Below are positions 43,373 through 55,199 of a DNA stretch of 64,000 nucleotides, piece by piece (positions within the stretch are counted from its first letter, which is position 1; each line of letters starts with the position of its first letter). The position numbers and the translations under genes were made by a program. Under the pieces are notes generated by a model, which made no database searches, was not told the DNA's origin, and worked only from the letters and a program-made list of their open reading frames with translations. Source of the stretch: Ilex aquifolium (lineage: Eukaryota > Streptophyta > Magnoliopsida > Aquifoliales > Aquifoliaceae); NCBI GenBank assembly GCA_951799425.1, contig OX637391.1, forward strand, positions 45,355,069 through 45,419,068, given 5' to 3'.

Positions 43373-44889
43373 TATTGGGGCTGGAGTTGTAATGTTAAGC
43401 AGCCTCTTTCTAAACGTTGATATAACTTTACATTAGGGTTTGGAAACCTAACTATGCATTATGATATGATAGCTTTAGATTTACAATAACACATGGTTTG
43501 ATAAAGCACATCGATGGAACATGACTTGTAATGTCCTGTCCGACCTTAATTACTTAACACAAAGTGTTTTTTGAATTAAATTTAGTTGAGCTAGGGTGAA
43601 CATCTATAACGTCATTTTAATTGATATATAAAGTGTTATGAGTCGGTCAACATACTACAAGCGCAAGCTCTCTCGCACACACCGCACGCGCATATAGACT
43701 ATAAACACTGATTTGTATAATATATTCAGCTCTCATGGCTCATGAAAAATTCTGTTGGATAAGGAAAAACAAACCAAGAAGAAAAAAGGGGCAGAAAAAC
43801 GGAACAATCCCATGCAGACCACCTCTGCTCACCTAAAAATAGCACACAGAAAGCTTTATCAATGGGCCACCCATTTGATGACTTTAATCAATGATCACTA
43901 CATAGTTGCCACACTAGGTACTGTGTCCCTTGTTTTGAAACTGTTAGTTCTTACCAAAGCTTATTAGCAGGGTGGTTTTAATGCCTCGATAAGTCACGAG
44001 TCAACCATAGCACTCAAAGTCTAAAGCTAGCAATTGCGTAAAAAGACTTTCTCTCTCTCTTTCTCTCAAAGTCTAAAGTTGGCAATTACATAATTCATGT
44101 GCATATCTATCTATAAAAGTAGTGCATCCACTCTACAGAGACATGAATCTTGAAAAGTCAGTTTTGGATGTCTTGGAATCTTCGTTTTTTTTCTTGGTCG
44201 TCAGTTATAAAGGAAATGTAACATTTAGGATAAATAAATATCTTAAATTAGGGCTCAGTTTTAAAATGTCCATTCAAAATTTTAATTATTTCATTATGTA
44301 GGGACTAGCAATAATCTCTTTTCTGTCTAATTTTTTTGTTACAACAAACCAAATGACCCATAAAATTCATTTTGTTTTGCATCTTTAACTTTTATTATTT
44401 TCTGGGTTTTTAGTTCATTTTAATGCTCATATTGAACTGAAGAAACTAATTGTCATGCCTTACATAGTATAAGGGTTAGCCACCCTTTTTTATCAGGGGA
44501 TATAAACCCTCTCGAATTACGATAGCCAATATCCGAGCTAGAGAGAGTAATTGGCACAACCCTAAACACCCTATAGTAAAAAAAAAAAAAGAATACATAA
44601 TTTAAGGACTAGACTAACGCTATTAGAAGTTGAGGAAAATTTTAAAAAACACACATATAGTTTGAGAGTCATTTATGTTATTGTTTGGCATATTTTTGGA
44701 TTATGGGTGTGCCAAAGTTCAGGTGAACTTAAAATCCAAACATGTACCACTTTAACTATTTGAACTGACATTGGGTTCTAAAAATTGTGATTATTCAGGC
44801 AACTATAGCGAGGCGTAAGGTTACCTCTAGATTCTTTTCTATGCATTAGAGATTCAATGACTTTAAATAATTTCACCGGTCAGAGACGT
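43373..44889. other. Intergenic stretch with VQ-associated duplicate block
   Basis: 43945-44060 matches 30325-30450 upstream of VQ-2. At about 44475-44592 a retroposon-like piece ends in a 12-A run, and imperfect flanks ACATAGTATAAGG / ACATAATTTAAGG may be its target duplication. No gene is supportable; a Lys-rich short frame near 43755 has no recognised domain. Confidence 0.4.
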
Positions 44890-45397
44890 GTGAACACTCC
44901 TGAAAGTAAATTGTGGAAATGCAAAATATTGAGTAAACTACATTTGAATTTGGAAGACGAACCGAACAGTGGACTTAGCATTAAATGAAAGTAATAAAAG
45001 ATCACCGGAGTGATGTGTTATTGGAAAAAGTAAAGGTTGCTCGAAAGCAAGTATTGAGTAAAAAATAGACTGCCTCTATGAAGAATATTTGTGATTTGAT
45101 CGTGGGATCACTTTCTGGTAGTTTAGTCTTTGCTATTTATAGGGATGACTCTCAACCATTGATCCATCTTTTTTGGCCATGACCTGTGATCATGGCCCTG
45201 TTCCTTGAGATACGTGAATGTAAGTCGAACAGTTTTCAACTGGCATCTCATGATGTCATGTTTCTTAGTTTCTCGAGATTTCAAGAGTCATATTCCTCTA
45301 ACTGTCTAGTCGATTGTGGACTCTCACAGACTCCCTTATGACCGTTGAATTCTTTCCACTTGTCACCTTGAGATTTTGCTATTTTTGGGTGTAAACA
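44890..45397 (-). repeat. Downstream LTR of gypsy element 2 (outer edge uncertain)
   Basis: The inner edge is firm. The plus strand ends GGGTGTAAACA at 45397, directly against a C-run that on the minus strand is the purine tract. A TATA-like CTATTTATAGGG (minus-strand CCCTATAAATAG) lies near 45138. The outer edge is placed at TGTGAACACTCC only provisionally. Confidence 0.45.
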
Positions 45398-45428
45398 TTG
45401 CCCCCCCTCCCCCCCCCCCCAAAAAAAA
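45398..45428 (-). other. Polypurine tract of gypsy element 2
   Basis: The minus strand reads an uninterrupted purine stretch, mainly G with one A (complement of CCCCCCCTCCCCCCCCCCCC), ending in CAA against the LTR start TGTTTACACCC. This is the expected plus-strand priming site. Confidence 0.7.
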
Positions 45429-45738
45429 TGATGTTGTTGAATACTCCACATTTGGGGCGTCGTTTTGGCTCCTTTGAATTTAAACATTTACTGCTACACA
45501 AGCCTTACTCAGATGTCGTACCACCATTGGCCGTAATGCTTCAAGGACTGCGGCTAATGATCCACATGTAGTCCTTCGGTCTTTCCTTAATCTTTTCAGA
45601 TTTGCAATAAATGGTTGGCATGTGATCCATCCATATCTTCTTAATCATTATTTCAGCATGCTTTTTGTGCCTATATAATCCGCTTCCAGACCTGGTATTT
45701 GGTCATTACTCTGACTTTCTTCCTTCTTCTTCAACAAT

Positions 45739-48700
45739 GGAGACTCATCATGTTGCTGCTCTTGAAGTGGCTCTTTCTCGAGTGCAAGCTACTTAGTACA
45801 CTCTTCGTACTTTCAATCCAATTTCCGATTCTTCTCCAACACTAGAGATGACCCTTGTGTCCGCCTTTCACAAAGATGCCTCCAGATGAAGTGCGGTGCA
45901 TCTATCCTGACTCTCATATGTCCCTACCCTTCAACTTCAAGGAACCTCATCAATGGACAAATTGGCTTAGTAGCAATGCAGTTCGTGCATAGAAAGCCCT
46001 TTCCCCAGATTGGATTTCGTGGGTGGCTCGCGTTAAAGCACTCAAAGGTTCTCTATGGCGTCGTCTTGGAATTTATGATGCCATAGAACTGAGTATTATT
46101 TCAATACCTATCGACAAGTCTCTACTCAGTGCCGCTCTCTTATTTTGGTCCATGGAAAATAATGTCTTTCACTTTTTTTGCTTTGGCATGATGGCCCCCA
46201 CGGTATATGATATTTTTTCCCTCCTCAGTCTTTCTCCTTTTGGGACTGAGGCTGACGTTCTACTTATGCATACGGAAACGAATTACGCGTTTCCACTTGA
46301 CGTTCATAGCAAGTCAATCACTGCCTATTCTTATTTTCTTATGGTCTGTCGTGGCCGTGATGGCTCCCCTATGTCAGATCAAGAACACATCTCGTTCTTG
46401 ATTTATTGGCTTCACAAGTTCTTCTTTTACACCCCGTCTTACAAGATAACTAAGGAGTTTATCCCGCTGGCCACCTTCTTGGCCGTGGGATCTTCGTATG
46501 CTCTTGCCCCTATCATGACTGCCCATCTCTATTGCAGAATATGGGAAATGGTGGCATCGAAGATGTAGAGGGGTTCAGGTCCTCTCTGGGTACTTTAGCT
46601 ATGGCTTCATGCTTATTTCCCAAAGCTCTCTATTCTGCCTGCTGATAGCTCCTCCTTTTCTTATGGCCGTCTATTTTTCAAGGCCCCTTCTAGGGAATAG
46701 TCCTTTGCTGACTGTTTCTCTTATTTGTATAATCTGAATGGCTCATGGCCCATTTGGATGTCGTTTGCCTAGACTCGAGGCCCTGAATGGTTCTTTTATA
46801 ATCCCGAGGAGGCCCATACTGATACCGCTACTTCTCATGAGGATGCCTTGTTCTCCTATGTCCACCCTCGATACCTGCATTGCGACTTGGGGCTGACTCA
46901 TGGTGCCAATGCTCACTGCAGCGTTGAAGTCTACATGCCTCAATAGTTCACTCATCAATTTGGCCTGGTGCAGCAAATCTCATATCCTTTTACTCACAAT
47001 TTAAATATTGATCTTGTCACTCGGCCGAATGTAACAAAGATGAACATCCCAGAAGTCAGTCGTCACTACTCTCACACTCGTCACTCTTTTCGAATGGCCT
47101 CCTTCACGAAATCATTCGATGTTTCAAAGATTGCCAAGGTTTGGTGGAGGCAATACGTCAATCGACAATTCGAATGTGACATAGCCGATATTCTCAACCA
47201 TGTGAACTTTTTATCACGAGTTCAATCATCTCCTAAGGTTGGCTCAGTCAGGACTTCTCCTTTTGCTATTATTCCTCATCGAGGAGTTGACCATGATCTT
47301 GTTATTTCTGCGGATCTGGCTTCTTCAACCATTCCCACTTCTCTAACACGGCCTTGCCGCAAAGACAAGCGTTGGCATTCTTTTGCAACTCCTTCCACAT
47401 CTATTTTTCATGCTCAAGTTGACGAAAATCAGATGTTGAAGATGATACACCCTTTACGCGCCAAGTTTGTCAGTGTGAAATTACTCCTCCTTCTACGACC
47501 CTTTTAGTCAGTATGGGACCTTCTCTAGATCCCATCTTTGGGAATCTTGAGCCCTTTGCCCCAGCTGCTGTTTCAATTTCTATGGCCTCTTCTATGGCCA
47601 TAGATGAATTGGCTCCACCAGAGCCTTCTTTTGATAACATGGCCACTGATGCAGTCGACAACGTCGAAGTTATGGACCTTGAACTCGAAGAAAGTCTAAG
47701 CCCGAGACAAGAACTTCTTGGTTCTCCAGCAGGCCAAAATACCTCTAAGGCCACTGAGACTATTCAAGCTGCGACCCCAACTCAGGCCGCTACCACTTCC
47801 TCGGTTACTCTTCCTTCACGTGATGCTGACTTATCTTCTATCTTGACTTCCTTGAAAACTCATCTTTCTTTCGGTCTTGTCTCTTTTCAGCAGTTTTAGT
47901 TGATTATAAAGCGTGAGTTTGAAAACCATTGCGAATGTGCTTGTAGTTACCCCTCCAAGTGCTAAGGTAGCTGCAACTAAGGGGCTAAACCTTGCTGGTG
48001 CTTATAGTGAGGGTTTACCCATTCCCAAGTGCCCTTTCTTCAAATGGAATGTTCGCCAGCCCCCTCCAAGGACAAGGGAAAGGGTATGTTGCCGGAGTCC
48101 ACTAAGGAAGGGGAGGAGCAAAATCCCCAACCTTCTTAGCCCTCCATGTCAGAGGATGAGTAGGAAGCAAGGGCAAGGCTCCTCAGTTTCATAGATGAAA
48201 GTGAGGTGAAAGTTGTATTTAACATGGGGGTTGAATGGATGACAACTGTTCTTTCCAAGATCATAGTCAGGGTAAATGTTTGCAAAACCCTTTTTCCTTT
48301 GCTTTCTTTTGCTCTTTTCCTTGCTTTTTCCTTTCTTATGCAGCTCACCATTCTCTCCACAAGATTCTCTTATACTGTGTTAGGTGATCAAAAGGTTTAT
48401 AAGGAAGAATTTCTTCGTTTAGAGGATAGGAGAAGATCTTGAATCTGCACGCTGACCTTGTTACTTCCTAGGAGAAACTACTTCAAGAGATAAAGGAATG
48501 CATGAAGGTAGAAGATCTCTCTTGAATGAAGTACTAGAGGAAAGTAACGGGCTTCAGTAGGCCAAGAATGATCTATAGGGGAAGCTTTCTGCCTCAGAGG
48601 TTGCTTCCTTGGAGCTTTCCTCTAGAGTGGATAAGGCAGAAAAAGAGAAAAAGACCCTCTCACTCAAGGTCTCCAAGCTCACTACTACTTTGGCAAAGAA

Positions 48701-49080
48701 AGAAGCCAAACTCTCTGAGGTCTTGAAGGAAAATGACTTCGAGCTCTCTGAGGCCTTGAAGGAGAAGGACTTTGAGCTCGCCGATACAGAGAAAGCTGCC
48801 AAGGATGTTGTCGTGAAGGAGTATAAGGGCTCCTTCGAGTTTAATAAGGAGACCCTTTATTACTTTGACAGTGGCTTTGAGGAGTGTAGAAATCATATCA
48901 AGGTTGAATTTTCAAAGCTGTACTTCTCCAAATTTCAATCTGATGATGATCCTACCTTAGTTGTTGGCGAGGAGAAGGGAAAGGAAAAACAAAATGAAGC
49001 AGGGGATGAGACAACCAACAAAGCTCTCGTGGAGGCTAGTAATCAGACATAGGCTGGCTCTAGGGGTGAGGCTAAGGCGA
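45739..49080 (+). mobile_element. Antisense reading region of gypsy element 2 with plant mobile domain
   Basis: A plus-strand decayed coding region opposite to gag-pol. The best-preserved part (46023-46568) has the plant mobile domain ('aminotransferase-like') pattern, including LWRRLGIYDAIELSIISIPI, then DKSLLSAALLFWSMENNVFH, FFCFGMMAPTVYDIFSLLSL and LATFLAVGSSYALAPIMTAH. Later parts include RVDKAEKEKKTLSLKVSKLT, a coiled-coil-like stretch. Antisense PMD-type extra ORFs are known in some Tat elements. A host MAIN-like gene was considered and rejected because of its placement between the purine tract and integrase. Broken in several places. Confidence 0.7.
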
Positions 49081-49408
49081 GCCAACTAGCTGGGCAATGG
49101 ACAAGGTGAACTAACTTTCCCATTGTTATTTGTTTCTTTTTTCTTTATAAATTTGGTTTTAATAGAAACTTTTTGCCACTTTGCAAAATTACCTTTCCTC
49201 TTTATCTTGCCAATTGATTCGCCCAAACTTCTGTTAATCGTATGAATTATTTTGTTTACTTAGTTTGGAGCTAATCAAGATATCCTCAACAGATCCTTAG
49301 TAGGGGTTGGTGCTAAGATATGAGCCCCACACTGTTTTCCTATTAGTCGTTAGATTTTTAGGATTCTCACAAACCTTCTTGACTTGGTCCACACTTATTG
49401 GTGATGTC

Positions 49409-49559
49409 TTAGGCTTCTAATGAACCTCTTAGGTTTAATCTGAGTTAGGCGAGGTGCCTTGAGCTTCTAATGAACCCTTTTAGATTCAATTCAAATTAGG
49501 AGAAGTGTCTTACGCTGCTAATGAACCCCTTTAGGTTTAATTCGAGCTAGGCGAGGTGG
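49409..49559. repeat. ~50-bp tandem repeat, three copies
   Basis: Units start with CTTCTAATGAACC-TTTAGG, then TTTAATTCGAGCTAGGCGAG and GTG, at about 49409, 49459 and 49510. They occupy the same place in element 2 (between antisense region and integrase) as the ~75-bp repeats in element 1. Confidence 0.65.
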
Positions 49560-49899
49560 TGGCCAAGCCTTTTTTGAATTGGTTGATAAAGGGTAGGTGC
49601 CTCCCTCCCCCTCCCCCATGGGATACTCAATTTTGCATTGCCATGGGACCTTAAGTTAGATATTGGGAATTGCAACCTTTCTCAATTGGGAAAAACATTT
49701 TATTAAAACTAGCTACCAAGCTAATCAATGAGCCTTATTACAGTTAAGGAACAAAAAGTAAATACTTAAAGAACTTTTTCAAATGTTCTACATTCCAATG
49801 ATGAGACAACTTAACTCCTCTTAGGGTTTCCAGGTGGTAGGTTATCGGCCTTAGCACTTTTACCACTCAGTATGATCCTTTCCATGTTGCTCCTAACTT

Positions 49900-50860
49900 C
49901 CCATCTTTGGGATCTTTGGAAGCTAAGATGACCTTTTTTTAAGACTAGATCATTTGGTAGGAATCCCCATGGATCGACCCTGGAGTTGTAGTACTTTGTT
50001 ATCCTACTCTAGTATGATGTGACCCTTATCGATGATTATTCCCTTTCTTCTTCTGGAAAGTCTAAGTTGCAGGCTAGCTGCCGCCCATTTGTAGATGGAT
50101 TGAACTCCCCAGTCCGATAGGTGGCCAGTTCAATTTCGATTGGGCTAATCACTTTCGTTCCAATGGCTAAAGAGTAGGGTGTCTCACATGTGGGGGTCCA
50201 GACTATGGTTCTTTACGTCCATAGGATACTTGGTAGTTGCTTAAACTACAACCCTTTAAAATGCTCAAGCCTAATCTTGATGCTTTTGAGCAAGGTTCGA
50301 ACGGCTACCTCCGTTTGCCCATTGTCTTGTGGTTGTCCAGGGGAAGAATGGTAGTTATGAATTCCAAGCATAGAGCAGAACCTTCTGAACTTACCATTAT
50401 CAAATTGCCTTTTATTGTCACTAATGAGAACTGTTGTGATGCCAAACCAACAAACGATGGATTTCCATACAAAAACCCATTGATTGTTTGTTCAGTGATC
50501 ATTGATAGAGGTCCTACTTTAGACCCCTACTAGAAGAACGGCCATAAGCTCGATAAGGGACTAAGCTCTAAGGGGGTAATTTTGGGATAGGAACAAACTT
50601 TTGACTCAAACTTCTACATATAGCTCTGAGCATCCTTCTTCATTGTTGGCCAAAAATACCCGTGTCTTAGCACCTTGTGGGCCATGGCATGTCCTCTCAA
50701 GTGATTTTCACAAACTCCTTCATGCACCTCCTCGAGCACATATGCTGCTTCACTATGACTCAAGCACCTTAGGTATGGGAGCGAGTGCCCTCTCTTGTAG
50801 AGCACCTAGTTGAATATCGTGTACCTGGCCGCCCTTCTACGGAGTTTCCTGGCCTCCTAA
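49900..50860 (-). mobile_element. Integrase region of gypsy element 2
   Basis: The minus strand shows an H2C2 zinc-binding segment near 50614-50805 (EEVHEGVCENHLRGHAMAHK, then VLRHGYFWPTMKKDAQSYM). It then shows core fragments near 50300-50500 (MLGIHNYHSS-like with PGQPQDNG) and a TPYSLAIGTKVISPIE-like C-terminal block near 50150. Broken. Confidence 0.75.
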
Positions 50861-51480
50861 GCTCCTTATGGGAGAATTTTGTGCTGCAACTACACAAATA
50901 TTTCATCGACCAACTAGGTTTCCTGAGCCACTGGTTAAACATCCGTACTCTGATGTGCTCGATTTTGGCAAGAAACTCGATAGAGATGCTTCTGACCAGG
51001 TTCTTAGAAAAGGTTGAGGCTAGTCGTGGAAGTGAATCTGCATGTGAATTATGTGACCGAGCTACCTAGGCGATCTCAAAATGTACAAACTTTAGCACAA
51101 GTTCATTTACATTGGTCAAGTAGGAGCTCATGCGGGGCTCCCTAGCCTGATAGTCTCCTTGCAACTGTCTTATCACTAGCTACAAGTCGTTGTACACGTG
51201 CAGATATTTCACTCCAAATGATTTAGCAAGTTTTAAACCTGCAATGAGGGCCTTATATTCAGCTTTATTGTTTGAAATCTTGAATCCAAATCGTAGAGCA
51301 TATTCAACCTTCTCTTCAACTAGAGAAGTGAGGATTAGTCCAACTCCTCCTCCAAACGAGTTAGATGATACAATCTTCTTCTTGTAAGGGGATGAGCTTA
51401 AATTTCAAAATTTAGTAGATATTGTTAGGATATTTAGTTTGGTATCAGGTTTGAAGGAGAACATGTCCAAGAGTCTTGTG

Positions 51481-52393
51481 TAGGGATGGCAGTGGACCGG
51501 GGAAAAACGGGTATTCGTCCAAACCCGCCCCGTTTGGACCGGGGATGGACTATACGTATTGGACGGTGGACGTATACGGGGATACCCGTATAAACCCGTA
51601 CGGGGATAAAGGCGGGGATAGACTTACCCTTACCCCCTCCCCGTCCCTGCCTCGCCCCTCCCCGTCCCCGATTACCCGTCAATATTGTGTATATATATAT
51701 ATATATAAATAAACTCCAAACCTTTGGGCATCCCCACAACTGGCCCAGCAAGAAAGGCTGATCATTAAAGAACTTGCATCACATCAATTAAAAATACCCC
51801 ATTCTTCAATCTTGATGCAGCCTGTAGCTCACCAGTTAACATCTCCAAACTGCAATACCCAAACTAACCACTCCCTCTGGTACCCATCGATTACAGCCAA
51901 AGAATCAAACCCATTGACAACAGTCCAATGAACCTCTAACAGTGGAAACAAACTGAAAATATATAGATCCTCGAGTTGTGTGTTTTCTTCGTTGTTTTAG
52001 CTCCTTTTATTTTTCCTGAAGAGAAGTTATAGAATTTTTAGCAGTTCTTATGTTTTACCAGAAACCAAACAGAACTTTAGTGTTTGTTTTCAAGATCAGG
52101 TTATTTAAAATGTTGGATTTATTTAAAATTTTGGATTATGTTGGCTTGAACTTGGGCTTGGGCTTGGGCTTGGGCTTGGGCTTGGGCTTGGGCTTGAGCT
52201 TGAGCTTGGACTTGGGCGAGTACGGGGGAAGCGGGGACGGGGGCGGGGATTAGAAATTTACCCTCGGACGGGGATGGGGATGAAAATTATACCCGTTAAC
52301 AGGGGTGGACCGGGGATGGACGAAGGTTTTTTAAGTAGGTACGGAGATGGAGACTATACCCCCCGCCCCCGCTTCGATCCACTGACATCCCTA
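51481..52393. mobile_element. 913-bp hAT element with perfect 8-bp duplication, inside the LINE
   Basis: The left end is TAGGGATGGCAGTGGACC and the right end, inverted, TAGGGATGTCAGTGGATC. It is flanked on both sides by GTCTTGTG (51473-51480 and 52394-52401), the 8-bp duplication expected of hAT. The subterminal regions are rich in GGGGATA/CCCGTA-type G/C strings, typical of non-autonomous hAT elements in plants. No transposase frame is present. Confidence 0.85.
52142..52214. repeat. Hexamer microsatellite (GGGCTT)n
   Basis: About eight perfect or near-perfect copies of GGGCTT with degenerate GAGCTT copies at the right, inside the hAT element. Confidence 0.85.
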
Positions 52394-55199
52394 GTCTTGT
52401 GTCGGGTATTAATGCTTCAAGGAGTAAAATTGAAGGGTTGGCTGGGAGACTAGGTTGTGATTTGAGTGATTGGCCTTTAAAATATTTAGGTCTTCCATTA
52501 GGAGGTAACCCTTTATCTCTTAATTTTTGGGATCCTATTGTGGAACGAGTGCAAAAAAGGTTAGATGGTTGGAAAAAGGAATGTTCATCTAGGGGAGGAA
52601 GGCTCACTTTGGTTCCATCATTCTTGGGTAGTATTTCTATGTATTTTTATGTCTGTTTTTAAGATCCCTAAGAAATTGGTGAAGATTTTAGAAAATACAA
52701 TGAGAGATTTTTTATGGAAATGTAGTGGGGAAGGGAAGAAAGATCATCTCATTAGGTGGGAAGTAGCGTCAAGATCTAAACAAAAAGGGGGTTTGTCTAT
52801 AGGCAATTTAGTTTTTAGAAAGCACATCAAATTGAGGGTTGAAAATGGGGAAAGAGTTCGCTTCTGGGAAGATTTGGATTGGAGAGTCATCTCCTACTCT
52901 TTTGTTTCCAAGATTATTTAGATTATCAGTCGCATAATTACCTGGTAGCTAAATCGTTTTGCCCTTCTTCTTCGTCTTCTTTGGATGGGTGGAATTTAAA
53001 TTTCTTTCGTTATCTAAATGATCAGGATATTTTGGAGTGCTCTTCACTTTTTCCCTTGTTGGATTCGGTATCATTATACATCTTGATTAGGATAGGAGAA
53101 TTTGGTCTCTTGATTCATCCAAAAAAAATTCTTGCTCTTCTTATTTTGAATACTTGATTGATGATTCAAGTATTGTTACATTTGATCCTTATTCATTCAT
53201 TTGGAAGGGAAGAGTTCCTGTTAAAGTGCAAATCCTTGCTTGGATTATAGCACATGGTAGGGTGAATACTTATAATTTGTTGCAAAAGAGAAGGCCTAAC
53301 ATTTTTATTTCTCCACATTGGTGTTTTTCTATAAGTAATCTTGTGAAAGTATTTACTATTTGTTCTTTCATTGTCCCATTGCTACTTTCTTGTGGCATAA
53401 GTTTTTGTGGGAGACGGATTTGGCATGGGTCACACCGCGTTATTGTGTTTCTCTTTTGGTGATGATATATGATGGTTTTGAAAATGGGAAAAAGCTTCAA
53501 CCTTATGAAAGTGTGCAGTTATGGCTATTTTTTGGGTGGTATGGATAGAGAGGAATCATAAAATCTTTGATGATAAGGAGGACGAAAGGAATTTCTTTGG
53601 GATATAGTGAAATTTTTGGCATCTTGATGGGTTGTGGTTACCAATAATTTTCTTGACATTTCTCTATTAGTTCTCCAACATAATTGGAAAGTTGTTTGTA
53701 GCTCATAGTGACTGTTTACTGACTTTCTTTGCCATCAATTATGTACTCTTATATCTTTCAAAATGAAAGTTTTGTTTCTTATCAAAAAAAAAAAAAAAGA
53801 TGAGTTGGAAGATCCATCAACATACATCTTCCAAATAGGTTGCTGAAGGTCTTGATCAGCTTTTGTGGGCTCAATTTCCCCACTCATGAATTCTACAATT
53901 AGATCTGCCACCACTTGTCGTTTGACAAAGGTTCGAGGCATGTACTATATATCAAACTCTCCTAGCTCGATGGATCACTTAGCCAGTCGCCCTAACACGT
54001 CTAGCTTCTGGAGGATCTGTCGTAAGGGGACATCAGTAATAAACACAATGGTATTCACTTGAAAATTGGGTCTCAATTTTTAGGATGCTATAACCAACAT
54101 AAAGGCTAACTTCTCCATTGTGGGATATCTAGCTTCTGCCCTCAGCGTCCGACTTATATAATAAATTGGATGTTGTAGCTTATCTCTTTGACTAACCAAT
54201 ACTGCGATGATTGTTTCTTGTGACATAGCAAGGTAAAAGTACAACTCTTCCCCTTGCTCTGGTCTAACCAAGAGTGGGGGGCTTATGATGTACTCCTTGA
54301 GGGCTTTGAAGGCCTTTTCACACTCTGGGCTCCATTCGAATGCCCCCTTTAGTACTTTAAAGAAAAGAAGGCACTTTTCACTAGCTTTGTAGATGAATCT
54401 GTTCAGAGTTGCTACCCTTCTTATGAGCACCTAAACATCATTGGTGCTTCGAGGGGATCTCATGTCTAGGAGTGGCTAAGTTTTTTCACGGTTGGCCTCT
54501 ATGCCTCTCTGGGCGACCAAGAAGCCCAAGAATTTTTCCTTACGCCACCCCGAAAGCACACTTAGCAAGGTTGAGCTTCATGTTGTATTTTCTAAGTATT
54601 TCAAAAGCTCCTCTCAGATGGTCAATGTGCTCATAGGCTTTGAGACTTTTGACAAGGATATCATCTACATACACTCCATGGAGCTCCCTATGAGGTCTTT
54701 GCACATCTGATTGACCAACCTCTAGTAGTTGACTCTTGCATTCTTCAACTCAAAAGGCATTACATTATAGTAGTAGGTTTCTTCTTCCATGATGAATGAG
54801 GTCTTCTCTTGATCTGGTTTATGCATCATGATTTGGTTGTAACCAAAGAATGCGTCCATGAAAGTGAGTATTTATACCCTATTGTAGCATTAACCAGAAC
54901 ATCAATTCTAGGCAATGAAAAATAATCTTTTGGAAATGCTTTGTTTAAATCAGTGAAATCAACACACATTCGTCATTTTCCACTAGTTTGATTTACTAGC
55001 ACCACATTGGCTAGCCATTCTGCGTAATGTAGTTCTTTTATTGAGCTTGCTTCAAGAATTTATCACCTCTTCACTGATTGTTTTGCTTCGCTCGGGGGCA
55101 AATTTTCATCGCTTCTGCCACACTAGTTTGTAATGCAGGAACTCCACAAGTAACGGCTTCAGAGTCTTTCCGAGCATCTTTCCAACATAAGTGGTCTGC

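Larger units (their letters stand above)
51361..53798 (+). mobile_element. 5'-truncated L1-type LINE inserted in gypsy element 2
   Basis: The fragment starts within the RT domain (DDTIFF), continues with WPLKYLGLPLGGNPLSLNFW, DPIVERVQKRLDGWKKE and FLWKCSGEGKKDHLIRW, and then a zf-RVT-like region around 53190-53480 (FIWKGRVPVKVQILAWIIAH). The 3' end is TTTCTTATC followed by a 15-A tail (53784-53798). The left junction is near 51360-51370; imperfect 12-bp flanks GAGTTAGATGAT / GAGTTGGAAGAT may be the target duplication. Endonuclease and most of RT are missing, as usual for aborted LINE copies, and later frameshifts and stops make it dead. It carries a hAT insertion. Confidence 0.8.
51080..55150 (-). 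mobile_element. RT-RNase H region of gypsy element 2, split by a LINE
   Basis: RNase H signatures are QPIWKMYVDGSSNSS near 53815-53870 and NNKAEYKALIAGL-like sequence near 51230. The LINE lies between them. RT/RNase H connection motifs such as GAFEWSPECEKAFKALKEYI and QHPIYYISRTLRAEARYPTM lie at 54080-54430. RT fingers/palm sequence extends to about 55100. Broken. Confidence 0.75.

Noticed and set aside
46023-46568. Host MAIN-like / serine-phosphatase-type plant mobile domain gene
   Set aside because: It lies antisense between the purine tract and integrase of a Tat element, the expected place of that element's own extra region.
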